From the NCBI GenBank assembly GCA_049644285.1, contig JBARRP010000210.1:1-8679 (forward strand): a DNA stretch of 8,679 bases, read 5' to 3'. This document shows positions 1-6,047 of this stretch, piece after piece. The stretch is from CAVRXT01 sp049644285. GTDB lineage: Bacteria; Acidobacteriota; Terriglobia; Acidiferrales; UBA7541. The position numbers and the translations under genes were made by a program. Under the pieces are notes generated by a model, which did not search any database, had not been told where the DNA came from, and saw only the letters and a list, made by a program, of their open reading frames with translations. The stretch's first letter is position 1. Every line of letters starts with the position of its first letter.

Positions 1-156
1 GCCCTGACCGGTAAAATCTGCGAGCTTCTGGACAATCCGGAACGCGCGGCGGCACTAGCCCGAGCCGCGCGGGCGAAAGTCGAAAGCACATTCACCCTCG
101 AGAAAATGGTCCGCGAATATGAGCGCCTGTACGAGCGCGTCTTGAACCGTGCATAA
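1..156 (+). CDS. Glycosyltransferase, GT4-like, C-terminal fragment (5' end outside window)
   Basis: Frame 1 is open from the first base to TAA at 154-156 and gives 51 residues. The sequence is an amphipathic helical tail: an LLDNPERAAALARAAR stretch, then F-T-L-E-K-M-V, then YERLYERVL at the end. This pattern (a 'number of residues to advance' helix, an aromatic residue, then a Tyr-rich last helix) is the usual C-terminus of GT4-family GT-B glycosyltransferases, which transfer a sugar from a nucleotide donor to a lipid- or glycan-linked acceptor in the cytoplasm. The catalytic part is not in the window, so donor and acceptor cannot be inferred. The gene overlaps the next one by 8 bases (GTGCATAA), which fits co-translation in one operon. 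Another GT-B enzyme family is possible, since only the tail is visible. Confidence 0.72.
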   Translation, partial: ALTGKICELLDNPERAAALARAARAKVESTFTLEKMVREYERLYERVLNRA

Positions 157-1294
157 CACAATGGTTTGGGTCTTTTGGACGGCAGCGTTGTTCTTGATCT
201 ATACGTTTGCGGGCTACCCGATCATGCTTTGGGTGGTCTCGCTTTATCGGAACCGGCCTCACCGGCGGGCCACAATAGAACCCACGGTTTCCCTGATCAT
301 CGCTGCTTACAACGAAGCTCCCGCAATCTCGAGAAAAATCGTCAATTGCTTAGAGCTTTGCTATCCGGACGATAAATTCGAGATTCTCGTCGCCTCTGAT
401 GGCTCCACTGACGGCACGGCCGAAATCGTTCGGTCCTTCGCCAACCGAGGCGTGAAGCTTATCGAGATCCCGGTCCGACGCGGCAAGCAGTACGCCCAAC
501 TTCTGGCGCGTGATGCTTCGCACGGGGGAATTCTCGTTTTTACTGATGTGGGAGCGGAGATGGAGCCGGACGCTCTACAAAAAATTGTTTCCAACTTCGC
601 AGATCTTTCCGTCGGATGCGTGAGCAGCGAGGACCAGGTCGTTAAGCGAAATAGAACCTGGAGGGGCGAGCAATCTTACGTTCACTTTGAGATGTGGATA
701 CGGCGCCTGGAATCCCGCATCGGGTCCCTCGTGACGGCCAGCGGCTCGTTTTTTGCAGCTCGGTCCTCTGTCTGTGACGTCTGGCATATAGACCAAACTA
801 GCGATTTCTTTGTGCCCCTAAATGCTGTAAGCAAGGGCTTGCGGGCAGTGGTAGATCCTGAATCCATCGGTCGCTACGGCCTGGTGCGCTCCGATAGGGA
901 TGAGCTGCAGCGGAAAGTCCGCACGATTGTGAACGGGCTCCAGGTTTTCTTCACCCATCTCCATCTGCTGAACCCTTTCCGGTATGGATTGTTTTCCTGG
1001 CAACTCATCAGTCATAAACTCTTTCGCTGGCTCACTCCGTCTGCCATCCTGCTTCTATTGCTCTCAAATCTTTTCTTGTGGGCGACCAATGGGTTCTACC
1101 GCGTGTGCTTGGTGTTGCAGGTTGGGGTCTATGGAGTCGGTCTGCTGGCCCTGGCTGCTGATCGTTTCTCGCGATGGAAGCCCATTAAATTGGCCGGCTA
1201 TTTCTTATTGGGGAATACCGCTACTTTGATAGCCTGGTTTTATTTTCTTTCGGGAGAGAAATTTGTTAGCTGGCAGCCAACGCAACGCAGTTGA
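149..1294 (+). CDS. Membrane-bound family 2 glycosyltransferase
   Basis: 381-residue GT-A enzyme of the GT2 cellulose-synthase-like/poly-GlcNAc-synthase-like group; it transfers a sugar from a nucleotide donor at the inner membrane. One N-terminal membrane segment (about residues 6-30) precedes the catalytic domain. That domain shows SLIIAAYNEA (48-57), SDGSTDGT (83-90, nucleotide binding), FTDVGAE at 131-137 in the DxD position, SDFFVPL (218-224, candidate catalytic acid region) and RKVRTIVNGLQ (255-265), the counterpart of the Q/RxxRW motif. Three hydrophobic segments follow (about 294-312, 318-336, 347-368). The start is GTG at 149, overlapping the upstream gene; ATG at 161 (residue 5) is equally possible because neither has a clear Shine-Dalgarno sequence. 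The DxD position reads D-V-G, a change tolerated in some relatives. The sugar specificity cannot be read from the sequence. Confidence 0.9.
   Translation: MHNTMVWVFWTAALFLIYTFAGYPIMLWVVSLYRNRPHRRATIEPTVSLIIAAYNEAPAISRKIVNCLELCYPDDKFEILVASDGSTDGTAEIVRSFANRGVKLIEIPVRRGKQYAQLLARDASHGGILVFTDVGAEMEPDALQKIVSNFADLSVGCVSSEDQVVKRNRTWRGEQSYVHFEMWIRRLESRIGSLVTASGSFFAARSSVCDVWHIDQTSDFFVPLNAVSKGLRAVVDPESIGRYGLVRSDRDELQRKVRTIVNGLQVFFTHLHLLNPFRYGLFSWQLISHKLFRWLTPSAILLLLLSNLFLWATNGFYRVCLVLQVGVYGVGLLALAADRFSRWKPIKLAGYFLLGNTATLIAWFYFLSGEKFVSWQPTQRS
1252..1256 (+). promoter_or_regulatory. Ribosome binding site GGGAG that decides a TTG start
   Basis: GGGAG lies 6 bases upstream of TTG at 1263, inside the end of the GT2 gene. 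The next in-frame alternative, GTG at 1326, has no comparable site upstream, so this site supports the TTG start and a 32-base overlap between the two genes. Confidence 0.6.
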
Positions 1295-2507
1295 GGCTGA
1301 GTCCGCCGCGGTCACGGGCAGCCGGGTGAGCCTGGGAAAGTTCGAAGTGTGTCATGTAGCTTCCGGCGACCGCTGGGCGGGGGCTGAAGTACAGCTCGCC
1401 GCGCTGCTCAAAGCTTTTCAGCGCAACGCGGAACTTAGCATCTCAGCGATTTTTCTCAACGACGGCCGCCCGGCTGACGAAGCTCGCCAATCCGGAACTG
1501 AGGTCTGCGTTTTCGACGAGACTCGGCAGAACTTTTTCCAAATCCTCTCAGGGGCAACCCACTTCCTCCACGGCAAGAATATCCAGGTTCTGCATTCTCA
1601 CCGTTACAAGGAAAACCTGCTGGCCGCCCTGCTGGCGCGCCGGTGTCACGTGCCTGTTCACGTGTGTTCGAGGCATGGCGCACCGGAGCCTTTCACAGGC
1701 TGGCGGGGCTACAAACAAAATTTGGTGGAGGCGTTGGATCGCTGGGTGGCTCATCACTGTACCGACTGCGTGGTCAGCGTTAGCGGAGAACTCCACACCC
1801 AGCTCACGCGATATCTCCCATCGAACAAGGTGGTTACCATCTACAACGGCATCGACGCGGAAACCGTTTGTTCCCGTTTCAACGCCGCTGAAGCCAAGCA
1901 ACGCCTCGGAATTCCAGTGGAGTGCTGGGTGGTCGGCACGGCGGGCCGATTGGATCCCATCAAGCGCCTCGACATTTTCTTGGCGGCCGCCCAGCAGATT
2001 GCCTCTGTCCAGCCGAACTCAAAGTTTGTTATAGCGGGCGATGGAACGGAGGAATCGCGCTTGCGCGGTCTAGCCACTGCTCTCGGCCTGGAGGATCGCG
2101 TCCTATTCCTCGGCCATCGCGACGATATCTACGATGTTTTGCGCGCCATGGACATTTTCGTGCTCTGCTCCGATCACGAAGGCTTGCCAATGGCATTGCT
2201 AGAGACCCTCTACTTGGGCGTGGCGGTCGTGGCGCGCCCGGTCGGTGGCGTTGGCGAAGTAGTTCAAGATGGTGTGAATGGAGTTTGGGTCCCGTCGTCC
2301 GCACCGTCAGACTTGGCGGAAGCCTGCCTGCAGCTTCTGCATGACGACGTGCGGCGTAATTTTCTGGCCCGCGCCGGAGCCGAGCTTGTCGCCAAACAGT
2401 TTACTGCCGACCGCACCGCGGACCGAGTGGCTGAGCTCTACTCGTCCCTCTACGAAGCGCGTGCTAAAACACTAGAAGAGGCAATCAGGATTAAAGGAAG
2501 AAAATAA
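1263..2507 (+). CDS. Glycosyltransferase family 4 (GT-B fold)
   Basis: 414-residue retaining GT4 glycosyltransferase, of usual family length, expected in the cytoplasm or at the inner membrane face. The N-terminal acceptor domain has the glycine-rich loop WAGAEVQLAALLKAF (38-52) and HSHRYKENLLAALLARR (111-127). A VVSVSGELHTQL (170-181) and YNGID (194-198) segment marks the domain linker. The C-terminal donor domain has GTAGRLDPIKRLD (225-237, containing the R and K that usually contact the donor diphosphate), FVIAGDG (255-261) and the EX7E motif EGLPMALLE (306-314), followed by RPVGGVGEVV. The TTG start is supported by a GGGAG site and overlaps the GT2 gene by 32 bases. The next gene begins directly after the stop (TAAATG). 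The first 25 residues are not conserved-looking, so GTG at 1326 remains a possible start. Sugar and acceptor are unknown. Confidence 0.92.
   Translation: MLAGSQRNAVEAESAAVTGSRVSLGKFEVCHVASGDRWAGAEVQLAALLKAFQRNAELSISAIFLNDGRPADEARQSGTEVCVFDETRQNFFQILSGATHFLHGKNIQVLHSHRYKENLLAALLARRCHVPVHVCSRHGAPEPFTGWRGYKQNLVEALDRWVAHHCTDCVVSVSGELHTQLTRYLPSNKVVTIYNGIDAETVCSRFNAAEAKQRLGIPVECWVVGTAGRLDPIKRLDIFLAAAQQIASVQPNSKFVIAGDGTEESRLRGLATALGLEDRVLFLGHRDDIYDVLRAMDIFVLCSDHEGLPMALLETLYLGVAVVARPVGGVGEVVQDGVNGVWVPSSAPSDLAEACLQLLHDDVRRNFLARAGAELVAKQFTADRTADRVAELYSSLYEARAKTLEEAIRIKGRK
2496..2500 (+). promoter_or_regulatory. Ribosome binding site GGAAG before the third glycosyltransferase
   Basis: GGAAG in an A-rich context lies 7 bases upstream of ATG 2508, within the last codons of the preceding gene. 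With the stop and start codons touching (TAAATG), it fixes the start and suggests reinitiation by the same ribosomes. Confidence 0.55.
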
Positions 2508-3749
2508 ATGCGAGTCGGAATCACGGTCGATGTGGATTATCCCCATGTGGGAGAGGTGAGGCCGACCAAACTGGCTCGATCGTTACAGCGGGCGGGGCAC
2601 CAGGTAGTCTTCATGTCTTGGAACTCTAGGCAAAGACCAGTCGCAGAAGATCTCGGATATGGTCGGGTGTACCGGTTCGGCGATTTCCTTAACTGGAAGA
2701 TGTTCCCCTTACTGAGTGCACCCTCGCCGTTGAATCCCCTGTGGGCAAGTTGGATTGGGAGAATCGCAAGAAGAGAGCGCTTAGACGTTATTGTCGCCAG
2801 CAATATTCGCATCGCCTTGCCGACAATCATAGCTGCCAAACTACTCCGTAAGCCCGTCGTGTTGGACTTGCAGGAAAACAACCGTGAAGTCGTCAAGGCT
2901 TACCCGAAGATCTGGCCGCACCACTACATCACCAAGAACAGCAAACTGGTGGGGCTGTTGGAGGACTTGTGCGTAAGAATGGCTGACCACACGTGGATCG
3001 TGATTGATGAACGACTCGAGGCCATCCCGCTCAGCCTGCGCAGACCAGGGAAGATCAGCGTCGTATGTCACACACCGAGTCTGGAGGAACTTCGGGCATC
3101 CGAAAAACGGCGGCCAAGGCCAAAGGACGACAATTTCACCCTGGTTTACTTCGGACTTTTCGCCCCGGGCGTTCGCTCGGTTGAACCAATCCTGATGGCG
3201 CTGCCATACATCCTGGAGCGAGATAAGAGAGTGCGGTTCCTAGTTGGCGGTGGTGGCGAGCACTTGGTGTCCCTGGTGAAAAAACTCGGAATTCAAGATC
3301 ACGTTGTGTTCAGCGGATTGATTCAGCCAGAAAATCTGCCCGCGTGGTTACAACAGGGCGATCTTGGGATCATCGCATATCCGGTGAATTCCTTCACGAA
3401 TACGACCATTTCGAACAAGCTGTTTCATTATATGGCGGCGGGAATACCAGTTCTGTCCACCGACATGGTGCCCACTCGGAGAATCCTTGAAGAGGTAGGT
3501 TGTGGCAGGATCATTCCAGAGGAAAGCAGCTACCCGGAAATTGCCGAAGTCATTCTCCGGTTGAAGAACTCTCCGGAAAAACTGGCGGCGATGGGACAGC
3601 GAGGTCGCCAGGCAGTTCTGGAAAAATACAATTGGACCTTTGATTTTGACCGAGCACTGACCTGCTTGGAAAGATTGGTTTCTTCCGAAGCAAACGAAAG
3701 ACACGCCGGCGAAACCGTTGCGGTCGATTCTCGCTCTTTGGATTCCTAG
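2508..3749 (+). CDS. Glycosyltransferase family 4-like protein (GT-B fold)
   Basis: 413-residue GT-B glycosyltransferase with a Rossmann-type N-terminus (MRVGITVDVDYPHVGEVRPT) and a typical donor domain: LVYFGLFAPGVRS (212-224), FLVGGGGE (244-251), VVFSGLIQPENLPAWLQQGD (266-285), then TTISNKLFHYMAAGIPVLST (299-318). This last block matches the S/P-N-K-L-F-E/D-Y-M-A-x-G-x-P form found in many capsule and O-antigen transferases, where the acidic residue corresponds to the second Glu of EX7E; here it is His307. The N-terminal half has DLQENNREVV (120-129) and WIVIDERL (163-170). It probably adds one sugar to a lipid-linked intermediate on the cytoplasmic side. It starts immediately after the upstream stop with a GGAAG site, and ends 2 bases before wecB. 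Donor and acceptor are not predictable from the sequence. It is quite different in sequence from the GT4 gene upstream. Confidence 0.9.
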   Translation: MRVGITVDVDYPHVGEVRPTKLARSLQRAGHQVVFMSWNSRQRPVAEDLGYGRVYRFGDFLNWKMFPLLSAPSPLNPLWASWIGRIARRERLDVIVASNIRIALPTIIAAKLLRKPVVLDLQENNREVVKAYPKIWPHHYITKNSKLVGLLEDLCVRMADHTWIVIDERLEAIPLSLRRPGKISVVCHTPSLEELRASEKRRPRPKDDNFTLVYFGLFAPGVRSVEPILMALPYILERDKRVRFLVGGGGEHLVSLVKKLGIQDHVVFSGLIQPENLPAWLQQGDLGIIAYPVNSFTNTTISNKLFHYMAAGIPVLSTDMVPTRRILEEVGCGRIIPEESSYPEIAEVILRLKNSPEKLAAMGQRGRQAVLEKYNWTFDFDRALTCLERLVSSEANERHAGETVAVDSRSLDS

Positions 3750-3751
3750 CC

Positions 3752-4885
3752 ATGAAACGGAAACGCATCCACGCCCTGGTGGTTCTTGGAACACGCCCCG
3801 AGGCGATCAAACTTGCCCCTGTCATCCGCGAGCTCTCCCGCCGGCGCACCGAATTCAAGCTCACCGTTTGCGCGACAGCACAGCATCGGCAAATGCTGGA
3901 TCAGATGACGCGCCTCTTCCGCATTCGCGTGCATCACGATCTCAACCTCATGAAGCCGGATCAGAAGCTCGACCAGCTCACGGCGCATGCCATCGTTGGA
4001 ATGTCCGCGATGTTGAAGCAAGTGAAGCCGGATGTCATCGTTTTGCAAGGTGACACGACGACGGCATTCGTCACCGCTCTTGCTGGCTTCTATCAGCGGA
4101 TTCCTCTCGCTCATGTCGAAGCGGGACTGCGAACTCAAGACCGGTTCGCTCCCTTTCCCGAGGAGATCAATCGTCGGTTGATAACGCACCTCGCGGATTA
4201 TCATTTTGCTCCCACAAATTGGGCCAGAGAAAATCTCCTCCGAGAAGGCGTTGCCCGGGAAAGGATCTTCGTTACGGGCAATACGGTCGTCGATGTATTC
4301 TTGGAGGCCCAACGCTTAGTCCGTCGGCGGCCTCCGGTAATCCCGTCGCTCAACGGCCTTAAATGGGCCAACCGAAAGCTCCTCTTGGTTACCGCTCATC
4401 GCCGGGAGAATTTTGGGCAGGGATTAAAGAACATTTGCTTTGCACTGCGAGAGCTTGCCTCATGCCGAGAGGACATCGAGATCGTTTACCCCGTCCATCC
4501 CAATCCTAATGTGCTCGAGCCCGTTCATCGTTCCATTGGCGCATTGCGTCGCATCCACCTGATTGGACCGGTGGAGTATCTGCAATTCGTCTGGCTGATG
4601 ACGCAGGCGTACCTGGTTTTGACAGACTCAGGGGGAATCCAGGAAGAAATGCCCTCACTCGGTCGTCCGGTACTGGTGATGCGCGAGAAGACTGAGCGTC
4701 CAGAGGGAATAGAGGCAGGCGTTTGTCAACTCGTAGGCACAGATCCGGATATTATCCAACGGGCGGTTCTGCGCTTGCTAGATGACAAGCAAGCTTACCG
4801 GCAGTTTGCCCAGCGACAGAATCCTTTCGGGGACGGCAAAGCGGCTCCACGGATCGTCAAACACTTGGCTCGAGTGCTGCAGTAA
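3752..4885 (+). CDS. wecB: UDP-N-acetylglucosamine 2-epimerase (non-hydrolysing)
   Basis: 377 residues, the standard length of the family. The enzyme interconverts UDP-GlcNAc and UDP-ManNAc in the cytoplasm, providing ManNAc-type sugars for surface polysaccharide. Family signatures run the full length: GTRPEAIKLAPV (13-24), TAQHRQMLDQM (42-52), GDTTTAF (100-106), HVEAGLRT (121-128), PFPEEINRR (134-142), VTAHRRENFG (213-222), HPNPNV (249-254), SGGIQEE (293-299), REKTERPEG (311-319) and the late NPFGDGKAA block (357-365). By alignment with E. coli WecB the likely catalytic residues Arg15, Asp101, Glu123, Glu137 and His216 are all present, so activity is expected. The start ATG is 2 bases after the TAG of the preceding gene with only a weak GGAT upstream, consistent with coupling. 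No UDP-ManNAc dehydrogenase (wecC) is in the window, so whether ManNAc or ManNAcA is the final sugar is open. Confidence 0.96.
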   Translation: MKRKRIHALVVLGTRPEAIKLAPVIRELSRRRTEFKLTVCATAQHRQMLDQMTRLFRIRVHHDLNLMKPDQKLDQLTAHAIVGMSAMLKQVKPDVIVLQGDTTTAFVTALAGFYQRIPLAHVEAGLRTQDRFAPFPEEINRRLITHLADYHFAPTNWARENLLREGVARERIFVTGNTVVDVFLEAQRLVRRRPPVIPSLNGLKWANRKLLLVTAHRRENFGQGLKNICFALRELASCREDIEIVYPVHPNPNVLEPVHRSIGALRRIHLIGPVEYLQFVWLMTQAYLVLTDSGGIQEEMPSLGRPVLVMREKTERPEGIEAGVCQLVGTDPDIIQRAVLRLLDDKQAYRQFAQRQNPFGDGKAAPRIVKHLARVLQ

Positions 4886-4974
4886 GCTATACCGTTGGAG
4901 GTTTCTCCTCAGTTAAGATCCTAGAAAAGACGGATAAGCCCTTCTCGATTGAGTGCGCCCGAGACGAATACACC
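4786..4974 (+). other. Open frame upstream of the first methyltransferase, including an orphan GGAGGT
   Basis: The reading frame of the methyltransferase is open back to TGA at 4783-4785, overlapping the end of wecB, yet it contains no in-frame ATG, GTG, TTG or CTG. The part after about 4912 translates to protein-like sequence (KILEKTDKPFSIECARDEYT) running directly into the annotated start. A consensus Shine-Dalgarno, GGAGGT, sits at 4897-4902 with no ordinary start codon 5-10 bases downstream; ATC at 4918 (15 bases away) and ATT at 4948 are the only unusual candidates. The true N-terminus may therefore lie upstream of 4975 through a rare start codon, or an original start may have been lost by mutation or sequencing error. 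The GGAG-GTTT-CTCC repeat here is too short to call a terminator. Confidence 0.4.
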
Positions 4975-5694
4975 ATGTCACGTATGGAGTGCTTTCTTTC
5001 CTACGAACATGACGACATCGAGCGCGAGCGATATAGGACGCTGCTCTCAAGCCTGTCTGAACTACGATCACTCATTAAAGGCCGACGGGTTCTGGACTTC
5101 GGTGCGTCGTATGGGCTTTCCCTGTGCGCACTTCTTGAAGTCGGCGCCGACTGCGTAGTCGGTGTCGAGCCCGATCAACAACGAGTCGAACGCGGAGTCC
5201 GCCTTCTTGCGGATATGCAAATCGAAGCTCGCGCCAGCCTGATACACGTCGCCGACAGCCGTCGACTTCCTTTCCCTGACTGCACATTTGACGTCGTGCT
5301 GGCTAACGCCGTACTTGAACATATCCCGCAGCCCCGAGCGCAATACATCTGCGAGATATGGCGCCTTACAAAACGAGGCGGTCACCTCATCGTTAACGAA
5401 ACACCTAACAAGTATTTGCCGAAGGATGGACACACTACTGGGCTGTGGTTCGTGCCGTGGATGTCTAAGCAGCTTGCTCGTTGGTACGCGATTTGGCGTA
5501 GTAGATGGAGCAGCGATCGTGATTGGAATTCCAGTGGATGGCGTGGACTTGGTTACTTCGAACTGACTCGTGCCATATCTAGCTTCGCCGATGAAAGCCC
5601 TAGAACCCACATCCGACATTACGCATCGCGAGCGCTAGGATTTTCGCCTCAAATCCTCGACCCCTACCCAACTATCGTCCTGCGAAAACTCTGA
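4975..5694 (+). CDS. Class I SAM-dependent methyltransferase
   Basis: 239 residues from ATG 4975. A Rossmann-fold methyltransferase is clear: motif I VLDFGASYGLS (39-49), the acidic loop VGVEPDQQ (62-69, Glu65 expected to bind the SAM ribose), DSRRLPFP (94-101), motif IV FDVVLANAVLEHIP (105-118) and LTKRGGHLIVNETPN (131-145). The following DGHTTGLWFVPWM (151-163) with Trp-rich helices is a pattern I associate with methyltransferases of polysaccharide clusters. It is probably a sugar O- or N-methyltransferase or a glycan-capping enzyme acting in the cytoplasm; the acceptor is unknown. It starts 89 bases after wecB, on the same strand, and may be co-transcribed. No good ribosome binding site precedes ATG 4975 or ATG 4984, and the frame continues upstream without a normal start, so the N-terminus is uncertain. 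The codon choice looks slightly less GC-biased than the upstream genes, judged by eye. Confidence 0.85.
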   Translation: MSRMECFLSYEHDDIERERYRTLLSSLSELRSLIKGRRVLDFGASYGLSLCALLEVGADCVVGVEPDQQRVERGVRLLADMQIEARASLIHVADSRRLPFPDCTFDVVLANAVLEHIPQPRAQYICEIWRLTKRGGHLIVNETPNKYLPKDGHTTGLWFVPWMSKQLARWYAIWRSRWSSDRDWNSSGWRGLGYFELTRAISSFADESPRTHIRHYASRALGFSPQILDPYPTIVLRKL

Positions 5695-5728
5695 GCACTG
5701 CCTATCGTAGCTGAAACCCGAAGGGCAG

Positions 5729-5851
5729 TCATACGTGTGTCGTGATTGAGGGACGATTGGAGGCCGTGCCGCCAACTTCTTGCGCTTTGAGCTGCTGCAT
5801 GACGAGACTCAGCTCAGTCTCCCCAATCTGAGTGCGCTCAAAATATCGTTG
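5729..5851 (-). pseudogene. Possible 3' remnant of an unidentified gene on the minus strand
   Basis: On the minus strand a 40-codon stretch is open between a TGA at 5852-5854 and a TGA at 5729-5731. It reads with normal protein composition: a charged helical part (RYFERTQIGETELSLVMQQL) followed by KAQEVGG and a short tail ending in THV. The only ATG in it (codon 18, at 5798-5800) has no clear ribosome binding site. Because it lies beside or partly inside the supposed IS remnant, it could be the last codons of a gene cut off by insertion and deletion. I do not recognise the family, and a stretch this short can be open by chance. Confidence 0.2.
5804..5821. repeat. 18-base near-palindrome
   Basis: GAGACT (5804-5809) and AGTCTC (5816-5821) are perfect inverted arms around C-AGCT-C; the central AGCT is itself palindromic, so only the two flanking C bases break the symmetry. 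It overlaps the candidate left end of the IS remnant. It could be an operator, an insertion target or part of a terminal structure; nothing in the sequence distinguishes these. Confidence 0.35.
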
Positions 5852-5899
5852 TCAGTTGACCTGCTGCTCTGCTAAAACCGAGTAGAAACTTATCACCGA

Positions 5900-5907
5900 G
5901 GAGGAGG
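5900..5907 (+). promoter_or_regulatory. Strong ribosome binding site GGAGGAGG
   Basis: Two overlapping GGAGG copies lie before ATG 5910, the first with a 5-base spacing. It is the strongest Shine-Dalgarno match in the window that is followed by a start codon, and serves the 45-codon ORF. Confidence 0.5.
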
Positions 5908-5909
5908 CT

Positions 5910-6047
5910 ATGAGAAAGCACCGCGTCGTTCCGAGCATTTCCCCGCTCACTTTGCCCCCCAGGACTGTTTCAACCCCCTCCAGGTGGAGGGTCAAAATTA
6001 GAAGTAAGTTTAAAAACCACATTATTCCGCTTCGGGGACATCAATGA
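5910..6047 (+). CDS. Small 45-residue basic ORF, possible IS-derived leader
   Basis: ATG 5910 to TGA 6045-6047, 45 residues. It begins MRKHRVVPSI, is proline-rich in the middle (SPLTLPPRTVSTPSRW) and basic towards the end (RVKIRSKFKNHI). There is no signal peptide, membrane segment or recognised domain. Two facts argue for translation: the GGAGGAGG site just upstream, and the ATGA overlap (6044-6047) with the downstream methyltransferase, which would permit translational coupling. Against it, the composition is odd, the codons cover a GC-rich hairpin, and the first residues resemble a truncated istA start fused to IS end sequence. It is best viewed as a remnant ORF that may act as a leader for the methyltransferase; a real small protein is less likely. 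Confidence 0.3.
   Translation: MRKHRVVPSISPLTLPPRTVSTPSRWRVKIRSKFKNHIIPLRGHQ
5976..5991. repeat. GC-rich perfect hairpin
   Basis: CCCTCCA (5976-5982) and TGGAGGG (5985-5991) form a 7-base perfect inverted repeat around GG, in practice a 6-bp stem with an AGGT loop. It is followed by TCAAAATTA rather than a run of T, so it is not a typical terminator. It lies within the supposed IS remnant and within the small ORF, and an RNA stem here could affect translation of the downstream gene. Confidence 0.5.

Larger units (their letters stand above)
5818..6040. mobile_element. Degenerate, internally deleted insertion sequence (IS21-like, tentative)
   Basis: Candidate ends are TCTCCCC (5818-5824) and, inverted, GGGGACA (6034-6040, complement TGTCCCC), matching in 6 of 7 bases. 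Each end has an inner TTGACC in inverted orientation, at 5856-5861 and 5990-5995, and TCAAAAT occurs near both. Multiple inner repeats near TG...CA ends are known for IS21-family elements. Between them ATGAGAAAG at 5910, preceded by GGAGGAGG, resembles the start of an istA transposase (Met-Arg-Lys), but the frame soon turns non-homologous-looking, as if the transposase genes were deleted and the two ends joined. At about 223 bp it would be non-autonomous. No flanking target duplication is obvious. An alternative left boundary is TGTCAGTTGACC at 5850. Family assignment is from recalled resemblance, not alignment. Confidence 0.35.
5695..6043 (+). other. 349-base intergenic region with mobile-element debris
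   Basis: No long ORF is present on either strand. From left to right it holds: a loose inverted repeat ACTGCC (5697-5702)/GGCAGT (5724-5729); a minus-strand 40-codon open stretch (5729-5851); an 18-base near-palindrome at 5804-5821; candidate left end of an IS remnant near 5818; a very strong ribosome binding site at 5900-5907 with a 45-codon ORF; a GC-rich perfect hairpin at 5976-5991; and a candidate right IS end at 6034-6040. I see no convincing promoter: TTGACC at 5856-5861 has no matching -10 element at proper spacing. Confidence 0.6.

Noticed and set aside
3746..4312. Minus-strand 188-codon ORF opposite wecB
   Set aside because: It is antisense to a gene with all epimerase motifs and resembles no protein family I know.
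4897..4908. GGAG-GTTT-CTCC repeat as a transcription terminator after wecB
   Set aside because: The stem is only 4 bp and no T-run follows; GGAGGT is more likely a Shine-Dalgarno or chance.
5697..5729. Inverted repeat ACTGCC/GGCAGT after the first methyltransferase as a terminator
   Set aside because: The loop is 21 bases, the stem only 6, and no T-run follows; an inner CCC-GAA-GGG hairpin competes with it.
5856..5890. Promoter with -35 TTGACC
   Set aside because: No -10-like hexamer at 16-18 bases; TAAAAC is 11 and TAGAAA 21 bases away. TTGACC is better explained as an inner repeat of the IS remnant.
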